Below are positions 18,978 to 26,456 of a stretch of 64,000 nt of DNA, piece by piece (position 1 is the first letter of the stretch; the number at the start of each line of letters is the position of its first letter). The notes beneath the pieces are model-generated. The model did not search any database. It worked only from the letters and a program-made list of their open reading frames with translations, and had not been told where the DNA came from. This DNA comes from Salinimicrobium sp963709775. Lineage in GTDB: Bacteria; Bacteroidota; Bacteroidia; Flavobacteriales; Flavobacteriaceae. The stretch spans positions 186,001 to 250,000 of the forward strand of contig CAVPXS010000018.1 in the NCBI GenBank assembly GCA_963709775.1, given 5' to 3'. Made by a program: the position numbers and the translations under genes.

Positions 18978-18992
18978 CGCAAATTAAAATAG

Positions 18993-19391
18993 ATGAATAC
19001 AGATCCTATTGCAGATTATTTAACAAGAATTAGAAATGCAGTTGCTGCAAGCCACAGAGTGGTGGAGATCCCTGCTTCTAAACTTAAAAAGGAAATCACC
19101 AAGATACTTTTTGATCAGGGATACATCCTTAGTTACAAATTTGATGATGCTACTGCCCAGGGCAGCATCAAAATTGCACTAAAATATGATAAGGTTACTA
19201 AAGAGCCTGTTATCAAGAAAATTCAACGCATAAGTAAACCCGGTTTACGTAAATATGCCGGTGCCAATGAACTTCCTCGTATCCTAAACGGCCTTGGAAT
19301 TGCTATTGTTTCGACTTCTCATGGTGTAATGACCGGAAAGCAGGCACAACAGGAAAAAGTTGGTGGTGAGGTATTGTGCTACGTTTACTAA
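18993..19391 (+). CDS. rpsH: 30S ribosomal protein uS8
   Basis: 132 residues. S8 organises the central 16S domain and represses the spc operon in Escherichia coli. TDPIADYLTRIRNAVAASHRVVEIPASKLKKEI at the start and GIAIVSTSHGVMTGKQAQQEKVGGEVLCYVY at the end are typical. The ATG comes right after the inverted repeat at 18941-18977, so autoregulation there is conceivable but unproven. Confidence 0.98.
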   Translation: MNTDPIADYLTRIRNAVAASHRVVEIPASKLKKEITKILFDQGYILSYKFDDATAQGSIKIALKYDKVTKEPVIKKIQRISKPGLRKYAGANELPRILNGLGIAIVSTSHGVMTGKQAQQEKVGGEVLCYVY

Positions 19392-19410
19392 TATTTAAAG
19401 ACGAAAAGAA

Positions 19411-19953
19411 ATGTCCAGAATAGGTAAAAGTCCAATCACAATTCCACAAGGTGTTACAGTAGACATTAAAGACGGAGTTGTTACGGTAAAAGGAAAATTA
19501 GGGGAGCTAACTCAGGAGTTTTCTGAGATTGATATCATCATCGAAGATGGTGTTATCACTTTTGAGCGTCCCTCAGATAAAAAGGATCACAAAGCAAAGC
19601 ACGGTTTATATCGCGCTTTGATTAGCAATATGATCGAAGGGGTTACTAACGGATTCACACATGAACTTGAATTAGTTGGTGTAGGATACCGTGCATCTAA
19701 CCAGGGTCAAAAATTGGATCTTGCTGTTGGGTACTCTCATAACATTGTCTTAGATTTGGCTCCCGAAGTAAAAGTGGAAACAATTTCAGATAAAGGTAAA
19801 AATCCTATTGTGAAATTGACTTCACATGATAAACAACTGGTAGGCCAGGTAGCTGCAAAGATTCGATCTTTCCGTGCACCGGAACCATACAAAGGTAAAG
19901 GTATTAAGTTCAGAGGTGAACAGTTAAGAAGAAAAGCAGGTAAATCAGCTTAA
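19411..19953 (+). CDS. rplF: 50S ribosomal protein uL6
   Basis: 180 residues with the duplicated L6 fold. L6 lies near the factor-binding centre. MSRIGKSPITIPQGVTVDI at the start and GQVAAKIRSFRAPEPYKGKGIKF (about 148-170) are diagnostic. It lies between rpsH and rplR. Confidence 0.98.
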   Translation: MSRIGKSPITIPQGVTVDIKDGVVTVKGKLGELTQEFSEIDIIIEDGVITFERPSDKKDHKAKHGLYRALISNMIEGVTNGFTHELELVGVGYRASNQGQKLDLAVGYSHNIVLDLAPEVKVETISDKGKNPIVKLTSHDKQLVGQVAAKIRSFRAPEPYKGKGIKFRGEQLRRKAGKSA

Positions 19954-19964
19954 TAAGTAAGATT

Positions 19965-20324
19965 ATGGCAGTTTCAAAACAAGATAGAAGAACTAAGATC
20001 AAGAAAAGGATCAGAAGAGATATAAGCGGTACTCAGGGCCGTCCAAGACTTTCAATTTTTAGAAGCAATAAAGAAATTTATGCTCAAATCGTGAACGATG
20101 TGGATGGAAAAACTTTGGTAGCTGCTTCTTCAAGAGATAAAGAAGTTGCATCTGCGACTGTAGAGAATAAAATTGAGCAGGCAGCATTAGTTGGAAAAGC
20201 TATTGCTGAAAAAGCTTTAAAGGCCGGGATAGAGACCATCTCTTTTGACAGAGGAGGATACTTGTATCACGGAAGAGTAAAATCATTAGCAGAAGGTGCT
20301 CGCGAAGGAGGACTAAAATTCTAA
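19965..20324 (+). CDS. rplR: 50S ribosomal protein uL18
   Basis: 119 residues. L18 binds 5S rRNA with L5. The basic N-terminus RRTKIKKRIRRDISGTQGRPRLSIFRSNKEIYAQIV and the C-terminal FDRGGYLYHGRVKSLAEGAREGGLKF are characteristic. rpsE follows 4 bases later. Confidence 0.98.
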   Translation: MAVSKQDRRTKIKKRIRRDISGTQGRPRLSIFRSNKEIYAQIVNDVDGKTLVAASSRDKEVASATVENKIEQAALVGKAIAEKALKAGIETISFDRGGYLYHGRVKSLAEGAREGGLKF

Positions 20325-20328
20325 AAAT

Positions 20329-20853
20329 ATGTATCAGGATTATAAAAACGTAGAACTTGTAAAACCGGGCGGACTTGAATTAAAGGATCGCTTGGTGGGT
20401 GTACAACGTGTTACTAAGGTTACAAAAGGTGGTAGAGCTTTCGGTTTTTCTGCTATTGTAGTTGTAGGTGATGAAAATGGTGTTGTAGGCCACGGGTTAG
20501 GAAAATCAAAAGAGGTAGCCGATGCTATTGCGAAATCAGTTGAAGACGCGAAGAAAAACCTGGTGCGTATCCCTCTAAACAAGGGTACACTGCCTCACGA
20601 GCAAAAAGGTAAGTACGGTGGAGCCAGAGTAATGTTATTGCCGGCCGCTCCCGGTACCGGAGTTATTGCGGGTGGAGCGATTCGTGCAGTACTTGAAGCT
20701 GTTGGTGTTCACGATGTATTATCAAAGAACCAGGGTTCATCAAACCCTCATAATGTGGTGAAAGCTACTTTTGATGCTTTACTTCAGTTAAGAAGTGCAG
20801 AGACTGTTGCCCGTCAACGTGGTATCTCTCTTGAGAAAGTTTTTAAAGGTTAA
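20329..20853 (+). CDS. rpsE: 30S ribosomal protein uS5
   Basis: 174 residues. S5 forms part of the mRNA entry helicase and affects accuracy. LKDRLVGVQRVTKVTKGGRAFGFSAIVVVGD (about 19-49) is the dsRNA-binding-like domain, and AAPGTGVIAGGAIRAVLEAVGVHDVL follows. rpmD follows after 12 bases. Confidence 0.98.
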   Translation: MYQDYKNVELVKPGGLELKDRLVGVQRVTKVTKGGRAFGFSAIVVVGDENGVVGHGLGKSKEVADAIAKSVEDAKKNLVRIPLNKGTLPHEQKGKYGGARVMLLPAAPGTGVIAGGAIRAVLEAVGVHDVLSKNQGSSNPHNVVKATFDALLQLRSAETVARQRGISLEKVFKG

Positions 20854-20865
20854 TAACAAGGAATA

Positions 20866-21048
20866 ATGGGAAGAATTAAAGTTACACAGGTAAAAAGTGC
20901 AATTAAGCGCACTCAAAACCAAAAACGTACTTTGGAAGCACTTGGTCTAAGAAAGCTTGGACAGGTTGTGGAGCATGAAAATACGCCAAACATCCTTGGT
21001 ATGGTAAATAAAGTAAATCACTTAGTCTCTGTTGAAGAGACCAAATAA
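20866..21048 (+). CDS. rpmD: 50S ribosomal protein uL30
   Basis: 60 residues, normal size. IKVTQVKSAIKRTQNQKRTLEALGLRKLGQVVEHENTPNILGMVNKVNHLV covers the whole L30 fold. It lies between rpsE and rplO as in other bacteria. Confidence 0.97.
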   Translation: MGRIKVTQVKSAIKRTQNQKRTLEALGLRKLGQVVEHENTPNILGMVNKVNHLVSVEETK

Positions 21049-21057
21049 GAAATTCAC

Positions 21058-21510
21058 ATGGATTTAAGTAACTTAAAACCTGCGAAAGGTTCAGTTCAAA
21101 GTAACAGTAAGCGAGTTGGGCGTGGTGAAGGATCCGGGAAAGGCGGTACTGCTACCCGTGGTCACAAAGGTGCCAAATCTCGTTCTGGTTACTCCAGGAA
21201 GATTGGATTTGAAGGTGGGCAGATGCCACTTCAAAGACGTGTTCCTAAGTTCGGGTTCACTAACATCAATCGCAAGGATTACCAGGGGATCAACCTTGAT
21301 ACTCTTCAGGCGATGGTTGATGAAGGTAGAATTACCGATACGGTAGACATGAAAGTTCTTGTAGAGAACGGATTGGCCGGAAAAAATGAGTTGGTTAAGA
21401 TATTAGGTAGAGGAGAATTAAAAGCAAAGTTGAAAATATCTGTTCATAAATTTACTGCCTCAGCAAAGCAAGCTATTGAAGCTGCTGGTGGTGAAGCCGT
21501 TACTTTATAA
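21058..21510 (+). CDS. rplO: 50S ribosomal protein uL15
   Basis: 150 residues. The Gly/Lys-rich N-terminal extension KRVGRGEGSGKGGTATRGHKGAKSRSGYSRKIGFEGGQMPLQRRVPKFGF reaches into the 50S core, and the C-terminal part has VKILGRGELKAKLKI. It lies 9 bases before secY, so expression is probably coupled with the translocon. Confidence 0.98.
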   Translation: MDLSNLKPAKGSVQSNSKRVGRGEGSGKGGTATRGHKGAKSRSGYSRKIGFEGGQMPLQRRVPKFGFTNINRKDYQGINLDTLQAMVDEGRITDTVDMKVLVENGLAGKNELVKILGRGELKAKLKISVHKFTASAKQAIEAAGGEAVTL

Positions 21511-21519
21511 TAGATAACA

Positions 21520-22857
21520 ATGAAATTCATCAATACATTAAAGAATATCTGGAAAATCGAGGAGCTAAAAAATAGAATTTTAGTGACCCTCGGTTTGTTG
21601 TTGGTGTATCGCTTTGGAGCACAAGTAGTGCTTCCGGGTATTGATGCGTCCCAATTAGCGAACCTCTCTTCTCAAACAGATGGCGGACTCCTTGGACTGC
21701 TTAACGCCTTTACCGGAGGTGCATTCTCGAATGCTTCGGTATTTGCTTTAGGTATTATGCCTTATATCTCTGCCTCGATTGTAGTGCAGTTAATGGGTAT
21801 TGCAGTTCCATACCTTCAAAAGTTACAGAAGGAAGGGGAGAGTGGTCGTAGAAGAATCAACCAGATCACCAGGTGGCTTACCATAGCCATTACACTTGTA
21901 CAGGGGCCGGGTTATATTTATAACCTTTTTGCCACTTTACCGTCAAGTGCATTCCTTCTTGGAAGTACAGTAACTTTCGTTACTTCGTCGGTAATTATCC
22001 TTACTACAGGTACCATCTTCGCGATGTGGCTTGGTGAAAAGATAACCGATAAAGGTATTGGTAATGGTATTTCCCTTCTTATTATGGTGGGTATTATCGC
22101 CACTTTACCACTAGCATTCATACAGGAATGGGCTTCCAGGGTGACTCAGTCAAACGGAGGTTTAATCATGATCCTAATTGAACTGGTTATTTGGTTCGCT
22201 ATTATCATGGCATCTGTAATGTTGGTGATGGCGGTACGACAAATCCCGGTGCAATATGCAAGAAGAACTGCAAGCGGGGGATATGAAAAAAATGTATTTG
22301 GATCTAGACAATATATTCCATTGAAGCTAAATGCTTCTGGAGTTATGCCGATCATTTTCGCGCAGGCGATCATGTTCATTCCTGCAGCGGTTGCCGGACT
22401 TTCACAGTCTGAAACTGCCCAGGGAGTGACTGCTGCCTTTAGCGATATCTTCGGCTTTTGGTACAATCTGGTGTTTGCGTTACTAATTATTATTTTTACG
22501 TACTTTTACACCGCGATTACGGTACCTACCAATAAAATGGCAGATGATCTTAAGAGGAGTGGTGGTTTTATCCCCGGAATTAGACCCGGGACAGAAACTG
22601 CCGAATTTTTAGACCGCATCATGTCGCAAATCACCCTGCCGGGTTCTGTTTTCTTAGCGCTTATTGCAGTGTTCCCTGCTATTGTCGTGTCTCTTTTAGG
22701 AGTTCAGGCCGGATGGGCGTTGTTCTTTGGAGGAACATCATTGTTGATCATGGTAGGAGTTGCAATCGACACCATGCAACAGGTAAATTCATACCTGTTG
22801 AATAGACATTATGATGGTCTTATGAAAACCGGTAAAAACAGAAAAGCAGTAGCATAA
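21520..22857 (+). CDS. secY: protein translocase subunit SecY
   Basis: 445 residues with ten predicted membrane helices. It is the channel of the Sec translocon. Visible are the plug-preceding helix (LVTLGLLLVYRFGAQVVLPGID), the SGRRRINQITRW loop, the GNGISLLIMVGI helix and the cytoplasmic loop with KRSGGFIPGIRPGTETAEFLDRI (about 345-367). The stop overlaps the infA start by one base (TAATG). adk and map, present here in many bacteria, are absent, as is usual for flavobacteria. Confidence 0.98.
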   Translation: MKFINTLKNIWKIEELKNRILVTLGLLLVYRFGAQVVLPGIDASQLANLSSQTDGGLLGLLNAFTGGAFSNASVFALGIMPYISASIVVQLMGIAVPYLQKLQKEGESGRRRINQITRWLTIAITLVQGPGYIYNLFATLPSSAFLLGSTVTFVTSSVIILTTGTIFAMWLGEKITDKGIGNGISLLIMVGIIATLPLAFIQEWASRVTQSNGGLIMILIELVIWFAIIMASVMLVMAVRQIPVQYARRTASGGYEKNVFGSRQYIPLKLNASGVMPIIFAQAIMFIPAAVAGLSQSETAQGVTAAFSDIFGFWYNLVFALLIIIFTYFYTAITVPTNKMADDLKRSGGFIPGIRPGTETAEFLDRIMSQITLPGSVFLALIAVFPAIVVSLLGVQAGWALFFGGTSLLIMVGVAIDTMQQVNSYLLNRHYDGLMKTGKNRKAVA

Positions 22858-23072
22858 TGGCAAAACAATCGGCAATAGAGCAAGACGGAACGATCATTGA
22901 GGCATTGTCAAATGCCATGTTCCGGGTGGAATTAGAGAATGGTCATGTAGTGACCGCGCATATTTCAGGTAAAATGCGAATGCATTATATTAAGTTATTG
23001 CCTGGGGACAAAGTGAAATTAGAAATGAGCCCTTATGATTTATCTAAGGCTCGAATAACTTACAGATACTAA
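22857..23072 (+). CDS. infA: translation initiation factor IF-1
   Basis: 71 residues, a single S1/OB domain that blocks the A site during initiation. MAKQSAIEQDGTIIEALSNAMFRVELENGH and HISGKMRMHYIKLLPGDKVKLEMSPYDLSKARITYRY are canonical. It overlaps the secY stop by one base and precedes rpmJ by 5 bases. Confidence 0.98.
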   Translation: MAKQSAIEQDGTIIEALSNAMFRVELENGHVVTAHISGKMRMHYIKLLPGDKVKLEMSPYDLSKARITYRY

Positions 23073-23077
23073 TAACT

Positions 23078-23194
23078 ATGAAAGTTAGAGCATCAATTAA
23101 AAAACGAAGTGCCGAGTGCAAAATTGTGCGAAGAAAAGGCAGACTGTACGTGATTAACAAAAAGAATCCAAAATTTAAACAAAGACAAGGGTAG
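23078..23194 (+). CDS. rpmJ: 50S ribosomal protein bL36 (zinc-free form)
   Basis: 38 residues: MKVRASIKKRSAECKIVRR, then a short basic end finishing KFKQRQG. Only one of the usual four zinc ligands (Cys14) remains, and the others are Ser, Asn and Phe or absent, so this is the zinc-independent form. It sits in the conserved slot between infA and rpsM, 2 bases before the rpsM start. Confidence 0.96.
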   Translation: MKVRASIKKRSAECKIVRRKGRLYVINKKNPKFKQRQG

Positions 23195-23196
23195 TT

Positions 23197-23571
23197 ATGG
23201 CTAGAATTGCAGGTGTTGATATACCAAAACAAAAGCGAGGCGTTATAGCATTGACCTATATCTTCGGAATTGGAAAGAGCAGAGCTCAGGAAATTCTAAA
23301 AGAGGCCAACGTAGAAGAAGGGAAGAAAGTTTCAGACTGGAACGATGACGAGATCGGAAGAATCCGTGAAGCTGTTGGAGCCTTTAAAATTGAAGGAGAA
23401 TTACGTTCAGAAGTTCAATTGAGCATCAAGCGCTTAATGGATATTGGAAGTTATAGAGGAATTCGTCACAGAGCGGGATTACCGTTAAGAGGACAAAGAA
23501 CCAAAAACAACTCCAGAACGAGAAAAGGAAGAAGAAAAACAGTTGCAAACAAGAAGAAAGCAACTAAATAA
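23197..23571 (+). CDS. rpsM: 30S ribosomal protein uS13
   Basis: 124 residues. S13 contacts P-site tRNA and bridges to the 50S. MARIAGVDIPKQKRGVIALTYIFGIGKSRAQEIL and DIGSYRGIRHRAGLPLRGQRTKNNSRTRKGRRKT are diagnostic. The basic tail is intact. rpsK follows after 8 bases. Confidence 0.98.
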   Translation: MARIAGVDIPKQKRGVIALTYIFGIGKSRAQEILKEANVEEGKKVSDWNDDEIGRIREAVGAFKIEGELRSEVQLSIKRLMDIGSYRGIRHRAGLPLRGQRTKNNSRTRKGRRKTVANKKKATK

Positions 23572-23579
23572 TAAGTAGG

Positions 23580-23969
23580 ATGGCAAAAGCAAAAGCAGCT
23601 CAAAAGAAGCGTAAAGTTAATGTTGAGTCTATTGGAGAAGCGCATGTTACTGCTTCTTTCAACAACATTATAATTTCGTTAACCAATAAGAAAGGTGATG
23701 TTATCTCCTGGTCTTCTGCCGGTAAAATGGGCTTTAGAGGATCTAAGAAAAACACTCCTTATGCAGCACAATTAGCTGCGGAAGATGCATCAAAAGTAGC
23801 TCACGAAGCAGGTCTTCGTAAGGTGAAAGTATTTGTGAAAGGACCAGGAAACGGTAGAGAATCTGCAATTCGTTCCCTTCACAATGCAGGAATTGAAGTA
23901 ACCGAGATCATTGACGTTACTCCACTTCCACACAATGGATGTCGTCCTCCAAAAAGACGTAGAGTTTAA
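23580..23969 (+). CDS. rpsK: 30S ribosomal protein uS11
   Basis: 129 residues. S11 lies on the platform near the mRNA exit. FNNIIISLTNKKGDVISWSSAGKMGFRGSKKNTPYAAQLAAEDA and GPGNGRESAIRSLHNAGIEVTEIIDVTPLPHNGCRPPKRRRV are canonical. An 88-base structured gap follows before rpsD. Confidence 0.98.
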   Translation: MAKAKAAQKKRKVNVESIGEAHVTASFNNIIISLTNKKGDVISWSSAGKMGFRGSKKNTPYAAQLAAEDASKVAHEAGLRKVKVFVKGPGNGRESAIRSLHNAGIEVTEIIDVTPLPHNGCRPPKRRRV

Positions 23970-23984
23970 TTAACAAGTATAACA

Positions 23985-24057
23985 AAAGTAAGCAAAGAGA
24001 TCTGCGAAGGACAGTGACCTTAATTCCACGATCGCTTGCTTTATAACAAATTTTTCA
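23985..24057 (+). promoter_or_regulatory. candidate rpsD leader RNA
   Basis: Nested complementarity in the rpsK-rpsD gap: outer AAGCAA (23990-23995) with TTGCTT (24036-24041), middle GATC (23999-24002) with GATC (24030-24033), inner AAGG (24007-24010) with CCTT (24018-24021). S4 commonly represses its own operon through such a leader. That role here is inferred. Confidence 0.45.
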
Positions 24058-24663
24058 ATGGCAAGATATACTGGTCCAAAGACTAAAATCGCCCGTAAAT
24101 TCGGGGAAGCTATTTTCGGAGATGACAAATCATTCGAAAAAAGAAATTATCCTCCGGGACAACACGGTAATAACCGTCGTCGCGGAAAAAAATCTGAATA
24201 TGCTGTCCAGTTAATGGAAAAGCAAAAAGCTAAGTATACATACGGTATTCTTGAGCGTCAATTCAGAAACATGTTTGAAAAAGCAACACGTGCCCAGGGA
24301 ATTACCGGGGAGGTGCTTTTACAATTATGTGAGTCTCGTTTAGATAATGTCGTATACAGAATGGGAATTTCCCCTTCAAGACGTGGAGCAAGACAGTTGG
24401 TTTCTCACAGACACATTACAGTTAACGGAGAGTTGGTGAATATACCTTCTTATCAGTTAAAAGCAGGAGACGTTGTTGGAGTAAGAGAGAAATCAAAATC
24501 CTTAACTGCCATCCAGGATTCATTAGCTAATTCCAGCAGTGTATACGAATGGATCACATTTAACAATGAGACCAAACAGGGAACTTATGTTTCTGTTCCG
24601 GGAAGAGTACAAATTCCCGAAAATATAAATGAACAATTCATCGTCGAATTATATTCGAAATAA
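24058..24663 (+). CDS. rpsD: 30S ribosomal protein uS4
   Basis: 201 residues. S4 nucleates 30S assembly and affects accuracy. MARYTGPKTKIARKFGEAIFGDDKSFEKRNYPPGQHG is the typical Bacteroidota start. The S4 RNA-binding domain spans about 91-155 (ESRLDNVVYRMGISPSRRGARQLVSHRHITVNGELVNIPSYQLKAGDVV). A structured leader precedes it and rpoA follows 20 bases later. Confidence 0.98.
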   Translation: MARYTGPKTKIARKFGEAIFGDDKSFEKRNYPPGQHGNNRRRGKKSEYAVQLMEKQKAKYTYGILERQFRNMFEKATRAQGITGEVLLQLCESRLDNVVYRMGISPSRRGARQLVSHRHITVNGELVNIPSYQLKAGDVVGVREKSKSLTAIQDSLANSSSVYEWITFNNETKQGTYVSVPGRVQIPENINEQFIVELYSK

Positions 24664-24683
24664 TAATTCACAGAAGTCGTAAT

Positions 24684-25676
24684 ATGGCAATATTAAATTT
24701 TCAGAAGCCCGATAAAGTTATAATGATTGATTCTACCGATTTCGAAGGGAAATTTGAATTTCGCCCTTTGGAGCCAGGTTATGGATTAACTGTTGGTAAC
24801 GCTCTAAGAAGAGTACTTTTATCTTCACTTGAAGGGTTCGCTATTACTTCGGTTCGCATCGAAGGAGTAGAGCACGAATTCTCGACTATCCCGGGGGTAG
24901 TAGAAGACGTAACCGAAATAATCCTGAATCTAAAGCAGATCAGGTTTAAAAGGCAAATTGATGAAATAGACAATGAAGCCGTTACTATTTCTGTTTCAGG
25001 TCAGGAGCAATTAACTGCAGGACACTTTCAGAAGTTTATCTCTGGTTTCCAGATCCTAAACCCAGATCTTGTTATCTGTAACATGGATAAAAAGATAAAC
25101 CTTAACATGGAAGTTACCGTAGAAAAGGGTAGAGGATATGTTCCTGCTGAAGAGAACAAGAAAGCCAACGCTCCTATCGGTACGATCTATACAGACTCTA
25201 TTTACACTCCGGTGAAAAATGTGAAGTATAGCATCGAGAACTACCGGGTTGAACAAAAGACCGATTATGAGAAACTTGTTTTTGAGATCTCTACAGATGG
25301 TTCTATTCACCCAAAGGAAGCCTTGACTGAAGCTGCCAAGACTTTGATCCACCACTTTATGTTGTTCTCTGATGAGCGCATCACTTTGGAGGCCGATGAA
25401 ATTGCACAGACAGAAACGTATGATGAAGAATCTCTTCACATGCGTCAGTTACTAAAAACCAAACTGGTTGATATGGACCTTTCAGTTAGAGCATTGAACT
25501 GCTTAAAAGCTGCTGAAGTTGATACCCTTGGAGACTTAGTATCTTACAACAAGAATGACCTTATGAAGTTCCGTAACTTCGGAAAGAAATCCCTTACCGA
25601 ACTTGAAGAGTTGGTAAACAACAAAGGATTGAACTTCGGTATGGATCTTTCGAAATATAAATTAGATAAAGACTAG
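24684..25676 (+). CDS. rpoA: RNA polymerase alpha subunit
   Basis: 330 residues. The N-terminal assembly domain (about 1-230) carries RPLEPGYGLTVGNALRRVLLSSLEG. The C-terminal DNA/activator-binding domain (about 255-325) carries VDMDLSVRALNCLKAAEVDTLGDLVSYNKNDLMKFRNFGKKSLTELEEL. It is full length, in the usual position between rpsD and rplQ. Confidence 0.98.
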   Translation: MAILNFQKPDKVIMIDSTDFEGKFEFRPLEPGYGLTVGNALRRVLLSSLEGFAITSVRIEGVEHEFSTIPGVVEDVTEIILNLKQIRFKRQIDEIDNEAVTISVSGQEQLTAGHFQKFISGFQILNPDLVICNMDKKINLNMEVTVEKGRGYVPAEENKKANAPIGTIYTDSIYTPVKNVKYSIENYRVEQKTDYEKLVFEISTDGSIHPKEALTEAAKTLIHHFMLFSDERITLEADEIAQTETYDEESLHMRQLLKTKLVDMDLSVRALNCLKAAEVDTLGDLVSYNKNDLMKFRNFGKKSLTELEELVNNKGLNFGMDLSKYKLDKD

Positions 25677-25723
25677 TCGCGATTAAATTCGCAACTGTCA
25701 AAATTATACAGTAACCGTCATAG

Positions 25724-25751
25724 TTTGCTCCCCAAAATGGGTCGTAGCAAG
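25724..25751 (+). promoter_or_regulatory. hairpin in the rplQ leader
   Basis: TTGCT-CCC and GGG-TCGT-AGCAA pair around AAAAT in the 94-base rpoA-rplQ gap, about 20 bases before the rplQ ATG. There is no T-tract, so a processing or translational-control element is more likely than termination. Confidence 0.4.
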
Positions 25752-25770
25752 ATGATGAAACAAAAATGTC

Positions 25771-26265
25771 ATGAGACACGGAAAAAAAATAAACCACTTA
25801 GGAAGACAAACCGCACACCGCAAGGCAATGCTTGCAAATATGGCTTGTTCCCTAATTGAGCACAAACGTATCAATACTACTGTTGCCAAAGCAAAAGCTT
25901 TAAAGCAATTTGTAGAGCCATTGGTAACCAAATCAAAAGAAGATACTACTCACAATAGAAGAATAGTTTTCAGTAAACTTCGCGACAAAGATGCGATCAC
26001 TGAATTATTCCGTGAGGTAGCTCCTAAAGTAGGTGACCGTCCGGGAGGATACACCAGGATCATCAAATTGGGTAACCGTTTAGGTGATAATGCAGATATG
26101 GCACTTATAGAGCTTGTAGATTACAACGAGATCTATAACGTGAACAAACCAGAGAAGAAGAAATCTACTCGTAGAGCCGGTAGAGGTAAGAAATCTGCCG
26201 ATACTGCTCAAACGAAGCCTGAAGCTTCTGCTGAAGACAAGAAAAACGAAGGAAACGAGGAATAG
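25771..26265 (+). CDS. rplQ: 50S ribosomal protein bL17 with extended tail
   Basis: 164 residues. The L17 core (about 1-118) begins MRHGKKINHLGRQTAHRKAMLANMACSLIEHKRINTTVAKAKALK and includes GDRPGGYTRIIKLGNRLGDNADMALIELVDYN. The tail (about 119-164) is low-complexity Lys/Ala/Glu-rich, a length increase common in Bacteroidota. It is the last gene of the ribosomal cluster, with a strong terminator 24 bases beyond the stop. Confidence 0.97.
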   Translation: MRHGKKINHLGRQTAHRKAMLANMACSLIEHKRINTTVAKAKALKQFVEPLVTKSKEDTTHNRRIVFSKLRDKDAITELFREVAPKVGDRPGGYTRIIKLGNRLGDNADMALIELVDYNEIYNVNKPEKKKSTRRAGRGKKSADTAQTKPEASAEDKKNEGNEE

Positions 26266-26288
26266 AAATGACTCTTTCTTGATAAATT

Positions 26289-26327
26289 TTAAAAAGGATA
26301 AGCCGTTAAAGCTTATCCTTTTTTTAT
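26289..26327 (+). terminator. intrinsic terminator of the ribosomal cluster
   Basis: AAAAAGGATAAGC / GCTTATCCTTTTT, a 13-bp stem with a 7-base loop and a run of seven T. It closes the rpoA-rplQ transcript. Confidence 0.9.
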
Positions 26328-26424
26328 ACCCTGAAATTAAGGTTCCAAAAAAGGTATTTTCAGGAATAAATTTTTAGAAAAGAATCAATATCATTTAGAT
26401 CAAAATTATCTGCTTCAAAAGTGA

Positions 26425-26432
26425 TAATTTTG
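26425..26432 (+). promoter_or_regulatory. -7 element of the carA promoter
   Basis: TAATTTTG matches TAnnTTTG and lies 24 bases before the chosen carA ATG at 26457. No clear -33 TTTG is seen. Confidence 0.55.
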
Positions 26433-26456
26433 CAAAAGTTTAAAGAGGAAACACTT

